Shown here piece after piece: positions 1 to 8,288 of a stretch of 22,210 nucleotides of DNA. Position 1 is the stretch's first letter, and the number at the start of each line of letters is the position of its first letter. Under the pieces are notes generated by a model, which searched no databases, was not told the DNA's origin, and saw only the letters and a list, made by a program, of their open reading frames with translations. Source of the DNA: Bacillota bacterium (lineage in GTDB: Bacteria; Bacillota; Clostridia; Lachnospirales; Lachnospiraceae); the NCBI GenBank assembly GCA_023441965.1, contig JAEZNB010000037.1:1-22210 (forward strand). The letters run 5' to 3'. The position numbers were made by a program, and so were the translations under genes.

Positions 1-203
1 ACGTCCTTTGTACCCTGGTTTCTATGGTGTCTCAGGATCCTTTGTACCTTAGCTTCTTTCGTATCTTAACGTCCTTTGTACCCTGGTTTCTATGGTGTCT
101 CAGGATCCTTTGTACCTTAGCTTCTTCTGTGTCTCAAAGTCCTATGTACCCTGGCTTCTTCTGTGTATTAAGGCCCTTTGACCTTGCTTCATCTGTATCT
201 TGA
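1..203. repeat. Nested tandem repeat, 34-bp unit in 68-bp pairs
   Basis: Six consecutive units start at 1, 35, 69, 103, 137 and 171. The first five are 34 bp and the sixth 33 bp. Each carries a core close to TCCTTTGTACCYTRGCTTCT. Units 1 and 3 are identical over all 34 bases, and units 2 and 4 share their first 24, so the array also repeats with a 68-bp period. Each 34-bp unit splits into two diverged halves of about 17 bp; TCCTTTGTACCTTAGCT against TCTTTCGTATCTTAACG matches at 12 of 17. The array is not divisible by three and the minus strand, the direction of flagellar transcription, has stops in all frames, so it appears non-coding. It begins at base 1, so it probably continues beyond the window. 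There are no unique spacers, so it is not CRISPR. Confidence 0.9.
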
Positions 204-378
204 AAGAGCCTTTCTTCTTGTCCTTCGTATACAACTGCTTACTGCTTCTTATCCTTCGTATAAGGATCTCTTTCGTAGCTTAAGCTCTTCGGTACTTTAA
301 AATCTTTCGTGCTTTCCGTCTTCTCATACTGTCTTATCCTTCTGCTGTCTTTAGACCTTTTTCCTAAGTAGGTGGCTT
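204..378. repeat. Degenerate pyrimidine-rich tail of the repeat array
   Basis: No gene is visible here. Short decayed copies of the half-unit (CTTCTTTCGTATCTTAA-like) recur roughly every 16-20 bases, for example around 228, 254, 269 and 286. They fade toward the fliS stop codon. The stretch is strongly T/C-rich on the plus strand. I see no clear rho-independent terminator hairpin for the fliS transcript in it. Confidence 0.5.
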
Positions 379-858
379 CTATGCTATGAACCCCCGGTTC
401 CCGTTGCCGGGATTCAGATAAGTCTCATTCAACTTACCCTTACCGTAGGTTAAGCCCGCGTAAAGCTGCTGGGAATTGCGCATTACAGGACCGCTTCTAT
501 CCTGCTTACTTACCTCTTCGAATCCGATCCGAAGCTTCCGAAGAACCTGTTCAGGACTGTCAAGAAGCTGCACGTCCCTCTGATAGAGGGCTCTAATCAG
601 TTCTCTGTTGGTATAGATATATAGGCTTAATAAATCATACGCGATCGGATATCGGTAATCCAGGGTTGCCATTAGCTCGCTGACACATCTCTGTGCCCTC
701 TTCAGTCCCTTATCATATTCTGCAAGATTACCATCGGCGTGCGCCTGTCGGGCTTCGCCGATCTCTGCAAGTGCCATCTCATAAAGGATGACAATCAATT
801 CACTTCTTGAAGCCTGAGCGATCCTGGCAGTGAAACTGTGGATTGCCTCTTTATTCAT
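379..858 (-). CDS. Flagellar export chaperone FliS
   Basis: The product is 159 aa. FliS is a small, mostly helical cytosolic chaperone that binds the disordered C-terminus of flagellin and keeps it from polymerising before export through the flagellar type III system. The family pattern is visible: an N-terminal helix with SRSELIVILYEMAL, a middle stretch AQRCVSELMATLDY, and a third helix YDLLSLYIYTNRELIRA followed by EQVLRKLRIGFEEV. Compared with the usual 120-130 aa it has a C-terminal extension of about 30 aa that is rich in Gly, Asn and Tyr. It starts 17 bases after the flagellin stop on the same strand, so the chaperone is very probably co-transcribed with its client. An SD-like GGAGGG lies 5' of the start. 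Downstream transcription runs into the tandem repeat array. Confidence 0.88.
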   Translation of the reverse strand: MNKEAIHSFTARIAQASRSELIVILYEMALAEIGEARQAHADGNLAEYDKGLKRAQRCVSELMATLDYRYPIAYDLLSLYIYTNRELIRALYQRDVQLLDSPEQVLRKLRIGFEEVSKQDRSGPVMRNSQQLYAGLTYGKGKLNETYLNPGNGNRGFIA

Positions 859-875
859 CTTTTACCCTCCGAACC

Positions 876-2477
876 TTACTGCTGTAATAAGTTCAATATG
901 GCCTGAGGCCTTTGGTTTGCTTGTGCCAGCATGGAGGTGCCTGCCTGAGAAAGAACGTTCTTCTGTGTATACTCGGCCATTTCCTGGGCCATATCCACGT
1001 CCTTGATACGAGACAGGGATTCCGTCATGTTCTCTGCTGTAACATCCAGATTTGAGATAGAGTGCTCCAGTCGGTTCTGATATGCACCCAGCTTGGAGCG
1101 GATCTCCGACACCTGATTGATGGCGATATCTAAGAGCCCGATGGCCTCCTGAGCACCGTCTGCGGTTCCCACATTGATCTTATCTATTCCCAGGGTCTGT
1201 GGATTCACCTTAGGGATACGGACGGACATAATCTGTCCTTCATTTGCACCAATCTGCAGATCCATGGGACCTGCATCAAGTACAGATACAGTGACCTCTG
1301 CGCCGGTTGCAGCATCATCAATCACACCATCATCCATAGGAAGCGTGGGGTCATTGATTTTACCATCCTGGAATCTGGTTCCGACTGTACCGGGATCTAC
1401 TTCAAAAACCATCTTAAAATCATTGCGGTCCGAAACCCTTATTTTATTTCCGCTGATGGATAGGGTTGCGGTATTTTCAAAAAGAGAGTCGTATAAGGGG
1501 TCGCCGTTCAGCTTTAGGTTGGCTTCCGCATTGATTCCTGTTGCCTTCGCGCCGTGAATCGAAAGTCCAAGTAAAGAGCAAAGGTTCTCGTTATCACAGA
1601 AGACACTCACCTTCCTGTCGGCTCCGAAGTCTCTGGTTACGAACACCAGGGCATTGCTGCTACTATCCAGCTGCTTGCTGGTGTAGCCTGCCATATCAAG
1701 ATGATCATCGTTGACAGGCTGTCCGGTCGGATTCGTAACAGGATCGTATAAATCGTCCGGATCGATTGCAAATACATTGATATTTACATTGTCACAGGCA
1801 TCTCTTATCTTCTGGAACACCTGATACACTGTATCATTCTCGTTAATCGATACGGTTTCACCGTTGATATTGATGGAGCCGACCTCCTCAGCGGTGATCT
1901 TTCTTAAGGCCGGATCACCAAAGGAGGCCATTTCATTGCCGACTACAACTGCCTGTCTTGCATCCCTGATGATTTCAACCGTATAATTTCCTACCGCTAC
2001 GGTATCCGATAAGGATACCAAACTTACGCTGTTATTGCTGGAATAGGATTTCCGGTCTATATTACCGTCCAGCAGCGTCATGGTATTGAATTCCGTGTTT
2101 TCAGAGATACGGGTGATCTCCTCGTTCAGCTGGTCGATTTCAGCCTGAATCGCAATTCTGTCCTCAGTGGTATAGATACCGTTCGCAGATTGCACCGCCA
2201 GCTCCCTCATTCTCTGCAGCATGGACTCTACCTCAACCAAGGCTCCCTCTGCGGTCTGGATAACCGAGATACCGTCGGAAGCATTTCTGGAGGATTGCTC
2301 CAAGCCTGCGATCTGTGTTCTCATTTTTTCTGAAATAGCGAGTCCCGCAGAGTCATCCGCAGCACTATTGATACGATAGCCGGAGGACAACCTCTCCAAA
2401 CTTGCATCCAGAAGTTTATTCGTTCTTAACAGTTGGTTATTAGCTTTTAAAGCCGAGATGTTATGATTGATTCTCAT
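876..2477 (-). CDS. hag: Flagellin, filament structural protein
   Basis: The product is 533 aa. The conserved D0/D1 ends are clear: MRINHNISALKANNQL and SSGYRINSAADDSAGLAISE in residues 1-140, and the mirror-image C-terminal segment with NLDVTAENMTESLSRIKDVDMA and SQAGTSMLAQANQ in about the last 100 residues. Between them lies a variable surface domain of nearly 300 residues, with an INGETVSINENDTVYQVFQK segment like the flagellin hook-IN motif. The TLR5-recognition patch is kept in sequence: QRMRELAVQ (R89, E92, L93), and E113 in IQAEI. Many Bacillus-type flagellins have about 275-300 aa and lack such a middle domain. The ATG at 2477 has a GAAAGGA ribosome site 12 bases upstream. It is followed at once by fliS. 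I found no convincing sigma-28 promoter in the 165-base upstream gap. Confidence 0.96.
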   Translation of the reverse strand: MRINHNISALKANNQLLRTNKLLDASLERLSSGYRINSAADDSAGLAISEKMRTQIAGLEQSSRNASDGISVIQTAEGALVEVESMLQRMRELAVQSANGIYTTEDRIAIQAEIDQLNEEITRISENTEFNTMTLLDGNIDRKSYSSNNSVSLVSLSDTVAVGNYTVEIIRDARQAVVVGNEMASFGDPALRKITAEEVGSININGETVSINENDTVYQVFQKIRDACDNVNINVFAIDPDDLYDPVTNPTGQPVNDDHLDMAGYTSKQLDSSSNALVFVTRDFGADRKVSVFCDNENLCSLLGLSIHGAKATGINAEANLKLNGDPLYDSLFENTATLSISGNKIRVSDRNDFKMVFEVDPGTVGTRFQDGKINDPTLPMDDGVIDDAATGAEVTVSVLDAGPMDLQIGANEGQIMSVRIPKVNPQTLGIDKINVGTADGAQEAIGLLDIAINQVSEIRSKLGAYQNRLEHSISNLDVTAENMTESLSRIKDVDMAQEMAEYTQKNVLSQAGTSMLAQANQRPQAILNLLQQ

Positions 2478-2642
2478 ATCTTTCCCATATCCTTTCTGCT
2501 TTGACTGCCATACCCATCCGTGTATTCATGGTTCGTCAAATATATCTTCTGACCGGCAGCCTCCATGTGCCGGATGATTCCTAAATAAATATTGCTGATC
2601 CTTCTCTCCTAAGGGAGAACCTTTGATGTATCAGCCGCCCTG
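2478..2642 (-). promoter_or_regulatory. Flagellin 5' leader region, promoter unresolved
   Basis: This 165-base gap separates the FliK-like stop from the flagellin start. It holds two small hairpins: CCGGCA/TGCCGG at 2553-2573 and an imperfect 7-bp stem at 2602-2619. Neither has a U-tract, so they are not terminators. A TTGACG sequence on the minus strand is followed after 17 bases by a poor -10 (TGGGTA). No TAAA plus GCCGATAA sigma-28 pair is recognisable. The promoter therefore remains unassigned. Confidence 0.3.
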
Positions 2643-5600
2643 TCAGGATACTGCTGTTTGCTGCTGTGCAGAAGCATCGGCTTCACTCAAAAACAGAACC
2701 ATGCTCCTCGCAATCCTGTATAAGAGCCTTTCCTCTTCAGCCTTCCTTGCGTCGGCTGCTTCTGTCTCCGAATACTGGTAGCTATAGCTGTCCTTCCTCT
2801 GACGGTCGTAGCATACCTCCAGTTGTTTTACGACGATTTCCTCTTCCTTCAGAACTTCCCGTATATCCTGCAGCTTACTCTGCAGCAGCTCTGCCCCGAC
2901 CCTACTGTCACTTACGATGTAGCCATTCAGCATCCTGTCCTTCAGGGACATATCCGCTTTCACTCTTCCAAGAGCCTCTGTTGTCAGACTGACGGTTACC
3001 TTGCCACTATTGCCGCTCCCGCGGACAATCGTCAGATTCATGCTGGCGATGCCCTTCCCGGTTTCAATCGGAATCTGATAGAACTCCTTCTTTGCCAAAG
3101 TATCCATCAGGGTCATCTGAGCCCCCATATTCTTCAGCTCCGTAAGGCGTAAGGCATCGATCCGGTCAGAGCTTCTTTCCTTCTCCAGCAGCTCCTTCAG
3201 TTCCTCCTCCAGCTGCTCATATGTCCTTTGAGCGGAGTTCCTGTCGATTAATGTATCGGCTGGATCAAGCATTTTCTGAAGCTTTATTTTCTCATTTTCC
3301 GGATTATTTTCATTCTTTAGCTGGAGGTATTTCTTAAAGAAGGTGCCGCTGTTGCTTAAGATCTGTTCAGCCAGCAGGATATTTGTACCGGTACAGGGAA
3401 CATGATAATCCTCTAGGAAGCGGACCGCATGCTCGGAATTCTGATAGAGCTGTTTCAGCTCCTGCAGCTTCCCTGTGTAGACCTCTTCCTCCTCCCGGGG
3501 AAGAGATAACATGTCGAAGAGCTTCTCCGCAGATACCTCCTTGAGCTTTTCCCATATTCCCTTGCCTGAGGATAGCATCGGGGACGATTCTCCGGAAGCC
3601 TGGCTTGATGACTGGTCCGTCTGCTCCAACCTCTGCTGCATCTGAAGAAGTCCCTCGGGAGTAGTCTCCGAATACAGTTGCTTTAAGGCCTGATGGAAAA
3701 ATTCTGTCCTTGCTTCCATACCTTCCGGGCTTTTCTTCCCACTGTCCGGGTTACTTCCGCTATCTGCTCCTCCAAATACTCCGTTTATCTGATCTGTTAT
3801 GGTTGCTTCCCTGTCTGATAACCCCTGCAGCATACCAAAGCCATCATCCACTATCGTATCGACTGCTCCCTTTTGCATGCTCCTGACAGCAGTCAGTAGG
3901 TTACTTAAGGTAACCTCCCTGCCCGACTTGAGAACAGCTCCGAGGGCCGCTCCGTCCGATTTCTCTATTTTATGTAATAAGCGATAAATTCCGATATAGG
4001 CCTGCCGCTCCTCCTCTTGGATCTGATCCTCTCTCTCCAGCCTTCTTAGGAAGGTACTGAAGCGTTCCTCTGCACTGATACCCTGCTCTTGCCTAAGCCT
4101 GTCTATTTCTTTGTTCAGTTCACTGATCGGGACTCCCATCGGATTGATCCCATCCTTGATCAGCCTGACCGTAACGGCCGGATGAAGCCTCTGCAGCAGA
4201 GTGTTGACCTCCAGGTCGTAAGCCTTCACAAACTCCAGATTCTCCTGCGAAATCTCCATTCGGTTATAGCCAAGGATTCTGACAGCTCTCCGGTTATAAA
4301 GCGTATCCTCCAGCCCCAGCTCAGAAAGCAGGACTCCGGTGGCATTCCGAAAGGCCTTCTGTATAGAATCACCGTACTCCCTATTCGGCTCTGTCATCAG
4401 GGTCTCATAGGCTTCTTTTGCTTTATTCAGCTGTTCGGCCAGCTTTCTTCCTTCCGCCGCAAGCCCCGGCACGGTCATGAGCTTGCGGGAGGACAAGGTC
4501 ACTCCCAGTGTATAGCTCGGAACCTGCTTTAGCTGCTCCAGCTCCCGGCTGGTCTCCTGTAACAGTCTTACCTGATCGGCATCCGGTTCTATGTCCGCTT
4601 CTGTAAACAGACGGCGGTAATAGCTTTCTTCCAGTAGCTTAAGTTCCTCGACGACCTTCTCCAGGCTTTGGGTCTCAACATGTATTCCCTTTCGCTCCAA
4701 GGCTCCCGCAGCCTTAAGGGTCATCTTCAGGCGAAGCTCCTCCAGGAGTCTTTGCGCCTTTATCGCTTCCAGCTGCTGCTTCTCCGTCAGCTCTCTGCTA
4801 TGCTCCTCCTTCAGATATTCTTCGCGATATTTCTTATCAGTGAGAAGCTTGATATTGATTTCTTCTTCCGTTCTGACAGCCTCACGGATCTCCTGCTCAC
4901 CGACGGTATCCAGCTTCTCTGCCAACTGCCGAACTCTACTTTTAAGTCCCGGCAATAGGATAACCTCTTTGGGATCGGTTCCTCCGCCCATTTCCTGCAG
5001 GATTTGGTCCAGGGCTTCGGACTGGTCTGTGAATTCCTCCCAGGCCGATAATTGGTTATAATAGATGAAATTGTCCTTTGTCAGGGCGAGTCCCTCTTCG
5101 ACCAGCCATCTGGCCCCGGAAAGGTTCTCTTCATTTACCTCAAAGCCTGCGATCCGGATGACCTCCTCCACCTGTGGCTGAAGCTGTGACCAGGTTTCCT
5201 CTGTCATCCCTTTTTCCTTACTTAAGGTAGTATTACTGTATTTCGCTTTATACAGATTCTCCAGGGTAGGCGGCAGCTCACTCCCGATCAGCCACTTCAT
5301 CGATGCCTCATCTAATGCTCCGATAGAGGCGCTGATATTCAGAGCTGTCCTTACCTTACGGACCGTCTCTGCTTCTGCCGGAAGATTCGCTTCCTTCAGC
5401 CTCTGTTCTATCTCTTTTGCCGTAGCAAAACTCTTACTTCTCCTGTGGTCTGGCCCGCTATCCTCTAAGCCTTCCCTTGAGGTGGTATGTAATCTGCTTA
5501 TGGCTGCCTCCAGGCCGGTTACCGTAAAATCCTCAACCGAGAAGCCCTCCTCTTCCAGCATTCTATAGTCCTTCTCCGTTATCCTGGACAGGATTCCCTC

Positions 5601-6029
5601 AATTTGCTTCATTCTGTCCTTATGCGCTTCCTCCCGTTCCGTCTGCCTTCCTTCCTGCTCCTTCCTGGACAGTAAAACCTCTCGGACCGCATTCAGTCTG
5701 ACGGTTGCCTCCGCAGGTTTTCCCTCCGGGGTACTGCTTTGATTCACAGCGGAAAGCTCGATCTGACTGTTCGTAACATTTTGAACCTCAAAAAGTACGA
5801 AGTCACCAAGGGATAGTTCCGGGAACATCCCCTCCGGAACTGCCAACTCCTGTCCCCGGATCCTTATCTTTATCCCATCCGTGACGGAGGTTATCATCCC
5901 TTGAACATTCTGGCCCTTTACCCATCCCAGCAGGTTATGGTTATCCCTTTTCTCATGGATATTTTCCCTGTTGGTTGTAAGGTCTTCTTTCTGAAGCACC
6001 TGCTTATTCAGAAATATCTTATGATCCAT
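2643..6029 (-). CDS. Giant FliK-like flagellar hook-length/assembly protein
   Basis: The product is 1128 aa and hydrophilic, with no signal peptide or membrane segment. Residues about 30-100 form a small beta-rich region (KGQNVQGMITSVTDGIKIRI). The middle is very long, rich in Glu, Lys, Leu and Gln, and mostly helical or coiled-coil in appearance. Residues about 983-1080 resemble the FliK C-terminal (Flg_hook) fold: NSGKVTVSLTTEALGRVKAD, then helical AELLQSKLQDIREVLKEEE and a final beta strand VVKQLEV. FliK measures hook length and switches export specificity to flagellin; most FliK proteins are about 400-650 aa, so this one is unusually long. It is read just before flagellin and fliS. The start at 6029 has GGTGAGAAG immediately upstream. 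FliK-like is a fold-level inference. It could instead belong to a Lachnospiraceae flagellar DUF family. Confidence 0.6.
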   Translation of the reverse strand: MDHKIFLNKQVLQKEDLTTNRENIHEKRDNHNLLGWVKGQNVQGMITSVTDGIKIRIRGQELAVPEGMFPELSLGDFVLFEVQNVTNSQIELSAVNQSSTPEGKPAEATVRLNAVREVLLSRKEQEGRQTEREEAHKDRMKQIEGILSRITEKDYRMLEEEGFSVEDFTVTGLEAAISRLHTTSREGLEDSGPDHRRSKSFATAKEIEQRLKEANLPAEAETVRKVRTALNISASIGALDEASMKWLIGSELPPTLENLYKAKYSNTTLSKEKGMTEETWSQLQPQVEEVIRIAGFEVNEENLSGARWLVEEGLALTKDNFIYYNQLSAWEEFTDQSEALDQILQEMGGGTDPKEVILLPGLKSRVRQLAEKLDTVGEQEIREAVRTEEEINIKLLTDKKYREEYLKEEHSRELTEKQQLEAIKAQRLLEELRLKMTLKAAGALERKGIHVETQSLEKVVEELKLLEESYYRRLFTEADIEPDADQVRLLQETSRELEQLKQVPSYTLGVTLSSRKLMTVPGLAAEGRKLAEQLNKAKEAYETLMTEPNREYGDSIQKAFRNATGVLLSELGLEDTLYNRRAVRILGYNRMEISQENLEFVKAYDLEVNTLLQRLHPAVTVRLIKDGINPMGVPISELNKEIDRLRQEQGISAEERFSTFLRRLEREDQIQEEERQAYIGIYRLLHKIEKSDGAALGAVLKSGREVTLSNLLTAVRSMQKGAVDTIVDDGFGMLQGLSDREATITDQINGVFGGADSGSNPDSGKKSPEGMEARTEFFHQALKQLYSETTPEGLLQMQQRLEQTDQSSSQASGESSPMLSSGKGIWEKLKEVSAEKLFDMLSLPREEEEVYTGKLQELKQLYQNSEHAVRFLEDYHVPCTGTNILLAEQILSNSGTFFKKYLQLKNENNPENEKIKLQKMLDPADTLIDRNSAQRTYEQLEEELKELLEKERSSDRIDALRLTELKNMGAQMTLMDTLAKKEFYQIPIETGKGIASMNLTIVRGSGNSGKVTVSLTTEALGRVKADMSLKDRMLNGYIVSDSRVGAELLQSKLQDIREVLKEEEIVVKQLEVCYDRQRKDSYSYQYSETEAADARKAEEERLLYRIARSMVLFLSEADASAQQQTAVS

Positions 6030-6072
6030 CTTCTCACCAAGCTTTCTGTTCCATCTGTGTTTTAATTTATTT

Positions 6073-6333
6073 TTAACCCAGTTCCACTAAAGTTCTGTTA
6101 TAATAATTGTTAATCTGCTCTACTGCTAATATTTCGGATGAATGAGCAGAAAACTTAAGTAACCCTCTGTAAGAAGGTCCGGTAACTCCTGTCAGGATAT
6201 CGAACAGGCCGGCCAAGTCACAGGCAGAGGAGTGGAAATCGGGAATACTGCTTCTTAGCACCTCCTGTTCTGAATATACATAAAGTAACAAAATAAAGTA
6301 TCCCTGTCCAAAATGTAACATATTGCCATACAA
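6073..6333 (-). CDS. Possible small protein or decayed ORF upstream of FliK-like gene
   Basis: This frame is open for 86 codons from a TTG, with no ribosome site at that TTG. The last 60 or so codons (from about SSIPDFHSSACDLAGLFDIL to NNYYNRTLVELG) have host-like codon use and look like real protein. A strong AGGAGG lies on the minus strand at 6261-6266, but no ATG, GTG or TTG follows it at a usable distance in this frame. The in-frame GTG at 6259-6261 overlaps the SD itself. It ends 43 bases before the FliK-like start and could share its transcript. I do not recognise the product. It may be a gene that has lost its start codon, or a non-canonical initiation. Confidence 0.35.
   Translation of the reverse strand: MYGNMLHFGQGYFILLLYVYSEQEVLRSSIPDFHSSACDLAGLFDILTGVTGPSYRGLLKFSAHSSEILAVEQINNYYNRTLVELG
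6280..6300. promoter_or_regulatory. Direct repeat ATAAAGTA x2 in divergent intergenic region
   Basis: Two exact copies of ATAAAGTA lie at 6280-6287 and 6293-6300, 13 bases apart. They sit in the AT-rich stretch between the minus-strand flagellar block and the plus-strand DUF885 gene. Spacing near one helical turn could suit a regulator, but chance is possible in AT-rich DNA. No strong -35/-10 pair is clear for either direction. Confidence 0.25.
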
Positions 6334-6362
6334 ATGAGGTCAAATAAATCCAGGAGGTCTCT

Positions 6363-8123
6363 ATGTATAAGAAAATTATCCGTTATACCTTCATCCTAAT
6401 CCTTTTTGTAGGTACTATCACCCTGGGAAGCAGCTGTGACAAGAAGAAGCCCCAACAGATACAGGCGGATTTCGATGCTTTTTTGAATCAGATCTTTGTT
6501 CACGAGGTGCAGGCAGACACCCTGACGTTGAATTATTCTCTGGCTTCGCCGGAAGCGTATGGCATAGAAAAGCCCGACATAACCCTCGGAGAATTTACCA
6601 TAGGGGAGATGCAGGAACAGATCAGCCTGTCGGAGAACTATCTGAAACGGTTAAAAGGGTTTGATTATAACAGCCTTACAGAGGAGCAGCAGCTTACCTA
6701 TGAGATCCTGAAGCAAGAGCTTGAGCTTATTCTGATTTATGGTGACTATCTCTATTATACGGAATGTCTCGGCCCTACTACCGGTATTCAAGCCCAGCTT
6801 CCCATTCTTCTGGCTGAGTATAATTTTTATACCAGAGAGGATATTGATGATTACCTCTCCCTCCTGCCCTGTGTATACAGCTACTTTGAAGACATTGCTG
6901 CCTTTGAACGGGAAAAATCCAAGCGTGGTTTATTTATGAGGGATGAGGTGGCTGACAGTATCATTGATCAGTGCGAAGCTTTTATCGAAAATCCGAAGGA
7001 GAATTTCCTGATTGAGTATTTTGAAGAGAAGCTGGAAGGCTATGAAGGCCTTTCAAAGGCAGATATTGCTTCCTATAAAGCAAAAAACGTAAAGGATATC
7101 TTAGAATACGTTATTCCCGCCTATCAGCTTTTGATCGATACCTTAACCGAGCTGAAGGGTACGGGAATCAACGAGGCCGGCCTATATTATTATCCCGATG
7201 GACAGTCCTATTACGAGTATCTGGCCAAGACAAAGACCGGTACGGGGAAAAGCATGGAGGAATTGGCCAAACTGCTTGATACTGCCATAGGAAATGAGGT
7301 GCTTCAGATTACTCGGATTACCTTGGCTCATCCGGATATTCTGGATCGCTATCTGGAGTTTACCTCCTTCCCGATCACAGATCCGGAGGCCATTCTGGAG
7401 GATTTAAAGAAGGATATCGTGGAGGATTTTCCTGAGCCTGTTCCGGTCAGCTGTGAAATCAAGTATGTGGACGAATCCCTCTCAGAATACTTAAGTCCTG
7501 CCATGTATCTGGTTCCGGCCCTTGATGCGTACAAGGACAATAATATCTACATTAATGGAAATGATGAAGAAACCCTATCCAAAATCTATACCACGGTTGC
7601 CCATGAAGGCTATCCAGGCCACCTGTATCAGTGCGTCTATTTCCGTGACCAAAATCCGGCTCCGATCAGAAGCATCATGAATTTCACAGGCTACGATGAA
7701 GGCTGGGCAACCTATGTGGAGCACTATTCCTACCAGCTTGCGGGTATTGACGAAATCATGGCTGAATTTCTTGAATCCAACAGCGCCGTCATGCTCTTCA
7801 TGTATGCCAGAGCAGATATTGGAATACACTATGAGGGCTGGAATGAGAAAAAGGCACTTGCCTATATTAACAGCTTTGTAGGCGACCCGGATCTTACAAC
7901 CTCACAGATGATTTATGATACCCTGCTGGAGGAACCAGCCATCTATCTTCCCTATGCCATAGGCTTCCTGGAAATTTCGGAGCTTAGGGCGGAAGCGGAA
8001 AATCAGTTGGGAGCTGCCTTTGATGCCAGGGATTTTCATAAATTTCTTTTGGATATCGGCCCTGCCCAGTTCACGATTATCGAGCATTATTTTGATGAAT
8101 GGCTGCAGACGAAAGCAGAATAA
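6363..8123 (+). CDS. DUF885-family lipoprotein, predicted zinc metallopeptidase
   Basis: The product is 586 aa. Residues 1-25 are a basic, hydrophobic signal sequence ending at LGSSC, a plausible though not perfect lipobox (Gly rather than Leu at -3), so the protein is probably an outward-facing lipoprotein. The rest is mainly helical. A zinc-type signature HEGYPGH occupies residues 414-420, and a glutamate in YDEGWATYVEHY (E446) is in the right place to be the third ligand. This HExxxxH-plus-EGW pattern is typical of DUF885 proteins, which resemble M32-like peptidases; substrate is unknown. The start has a strong AGGAGG seven bases upstream. It stands alone; pckA downstream has its own promoter. 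Calling it a peptidase is family-level inference. Confidence 0.85.
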   Translation: MYKKIIRYTFILILFVGTITLGSSCDKKKPQQIQADFDAFLNQIFVHEVQADTLTLNYSLASPEAYGIEKPDITLGEFTIGEMQEQISLSENYLKRLKGFDYNSLTEEQQLTYEILKQELELILIYGDYLYYTECLGPTTGIQAQLPILLAEYNFYTREDIDDYLSLLPCVYSYFEDIAAFEREKSKRGLFMRDEVADSIIDQCEAFIENPKENFLIEYFEEKLEGYEGLSKADIASYKAKNVKDILEYVIPAYQLLIDTLTELKGTGINEAGLYYYPDGQSYYEYLAKTKTGTGKSMEELAKLLDTAIGNEVLQITRITLAHPDILDRYLEFTSFPITDPEAILEDLKKDIVEDFPEPVPVSCEIKYVDESLSEYLSPAMYLVPALDAYKDNNIYINGNDEETLSKIYTTVAHEGYPGHLYQCVYFRDQNPAPIRSIMNFTGYDEGWATYVEHYSYQLAGIDEIMAEFLESNSAVMLFMYARADIGIHYEGWNEKKALAYINSFVGDPDLTTSQMIYDTLLEEPAIYLPYAIGFLEISELRAEAENQLGAAFDARDFHKFLLDIGPAQFTIIEHYFDEWLQTKAE

Positions 8124-8129
8124 AATATT

Positions 8130-8190
8130 AGTATAAATGGAAAATATTATAGATTTTTTTGTTGACATTTACAGATGTCCCATTTATACT
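8130..8190 (+). promoter_or_regulatory. pckA promoter inside an 11-bp inverted repeat
   Basis: A near-perfect sigma-A promoter is seen: TTGACA at 8162-8167, a 17-bp spacer and TATACT at 8185-8190. An exact inverted repeat, AGTATAAATGG at 8130-8140 and CCATTTATACT at 8180-8190, brackets it. The right arm covers the -10, as expected for a repressor operator. Both arms are AT-rich and a looped hairpin is also possible. Confidence 0.75.
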
Positions 8191-8288
8191 TAATATGGCG
8201 GACAATGGTTTTGTTATCTGCATTGGTTCCGTTAATTTTTGAAACTGTATGTAATATTCGGACAATTAAGAAAATGGGAGGAAATTCT

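Noticed and set aside
1..203. CRISPR array
   Set aside because: The 34-bp units are directly adjacent with no unique spacers and no cas genes nearby.
3..203. Open plus-strand frame of 66 codons through the repeat array
   Set aside because: No start codon and no ribosome site is visible in the window, and the period is not a multiple of three. Openness seems to be chance in a repeat poor in stops.
1174..1557. Plus-strand ORF of 127 codons opposite flagellin
   Set aside because: It is antisense to a certain gene, with no ribosome site or promoter, and the product resembles nothing.
2553..2619. Terminators between the FliK-like gene and flagellin
   Set aside because: Two hairpins exist, but neither has a following T-run on either strand.
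8175..8288. N-terminal extension of pckA
   Set aside because: The extra 38 codons overlap the promoter -10 and lack an SD, while the ATG at 8289 has a strong one.
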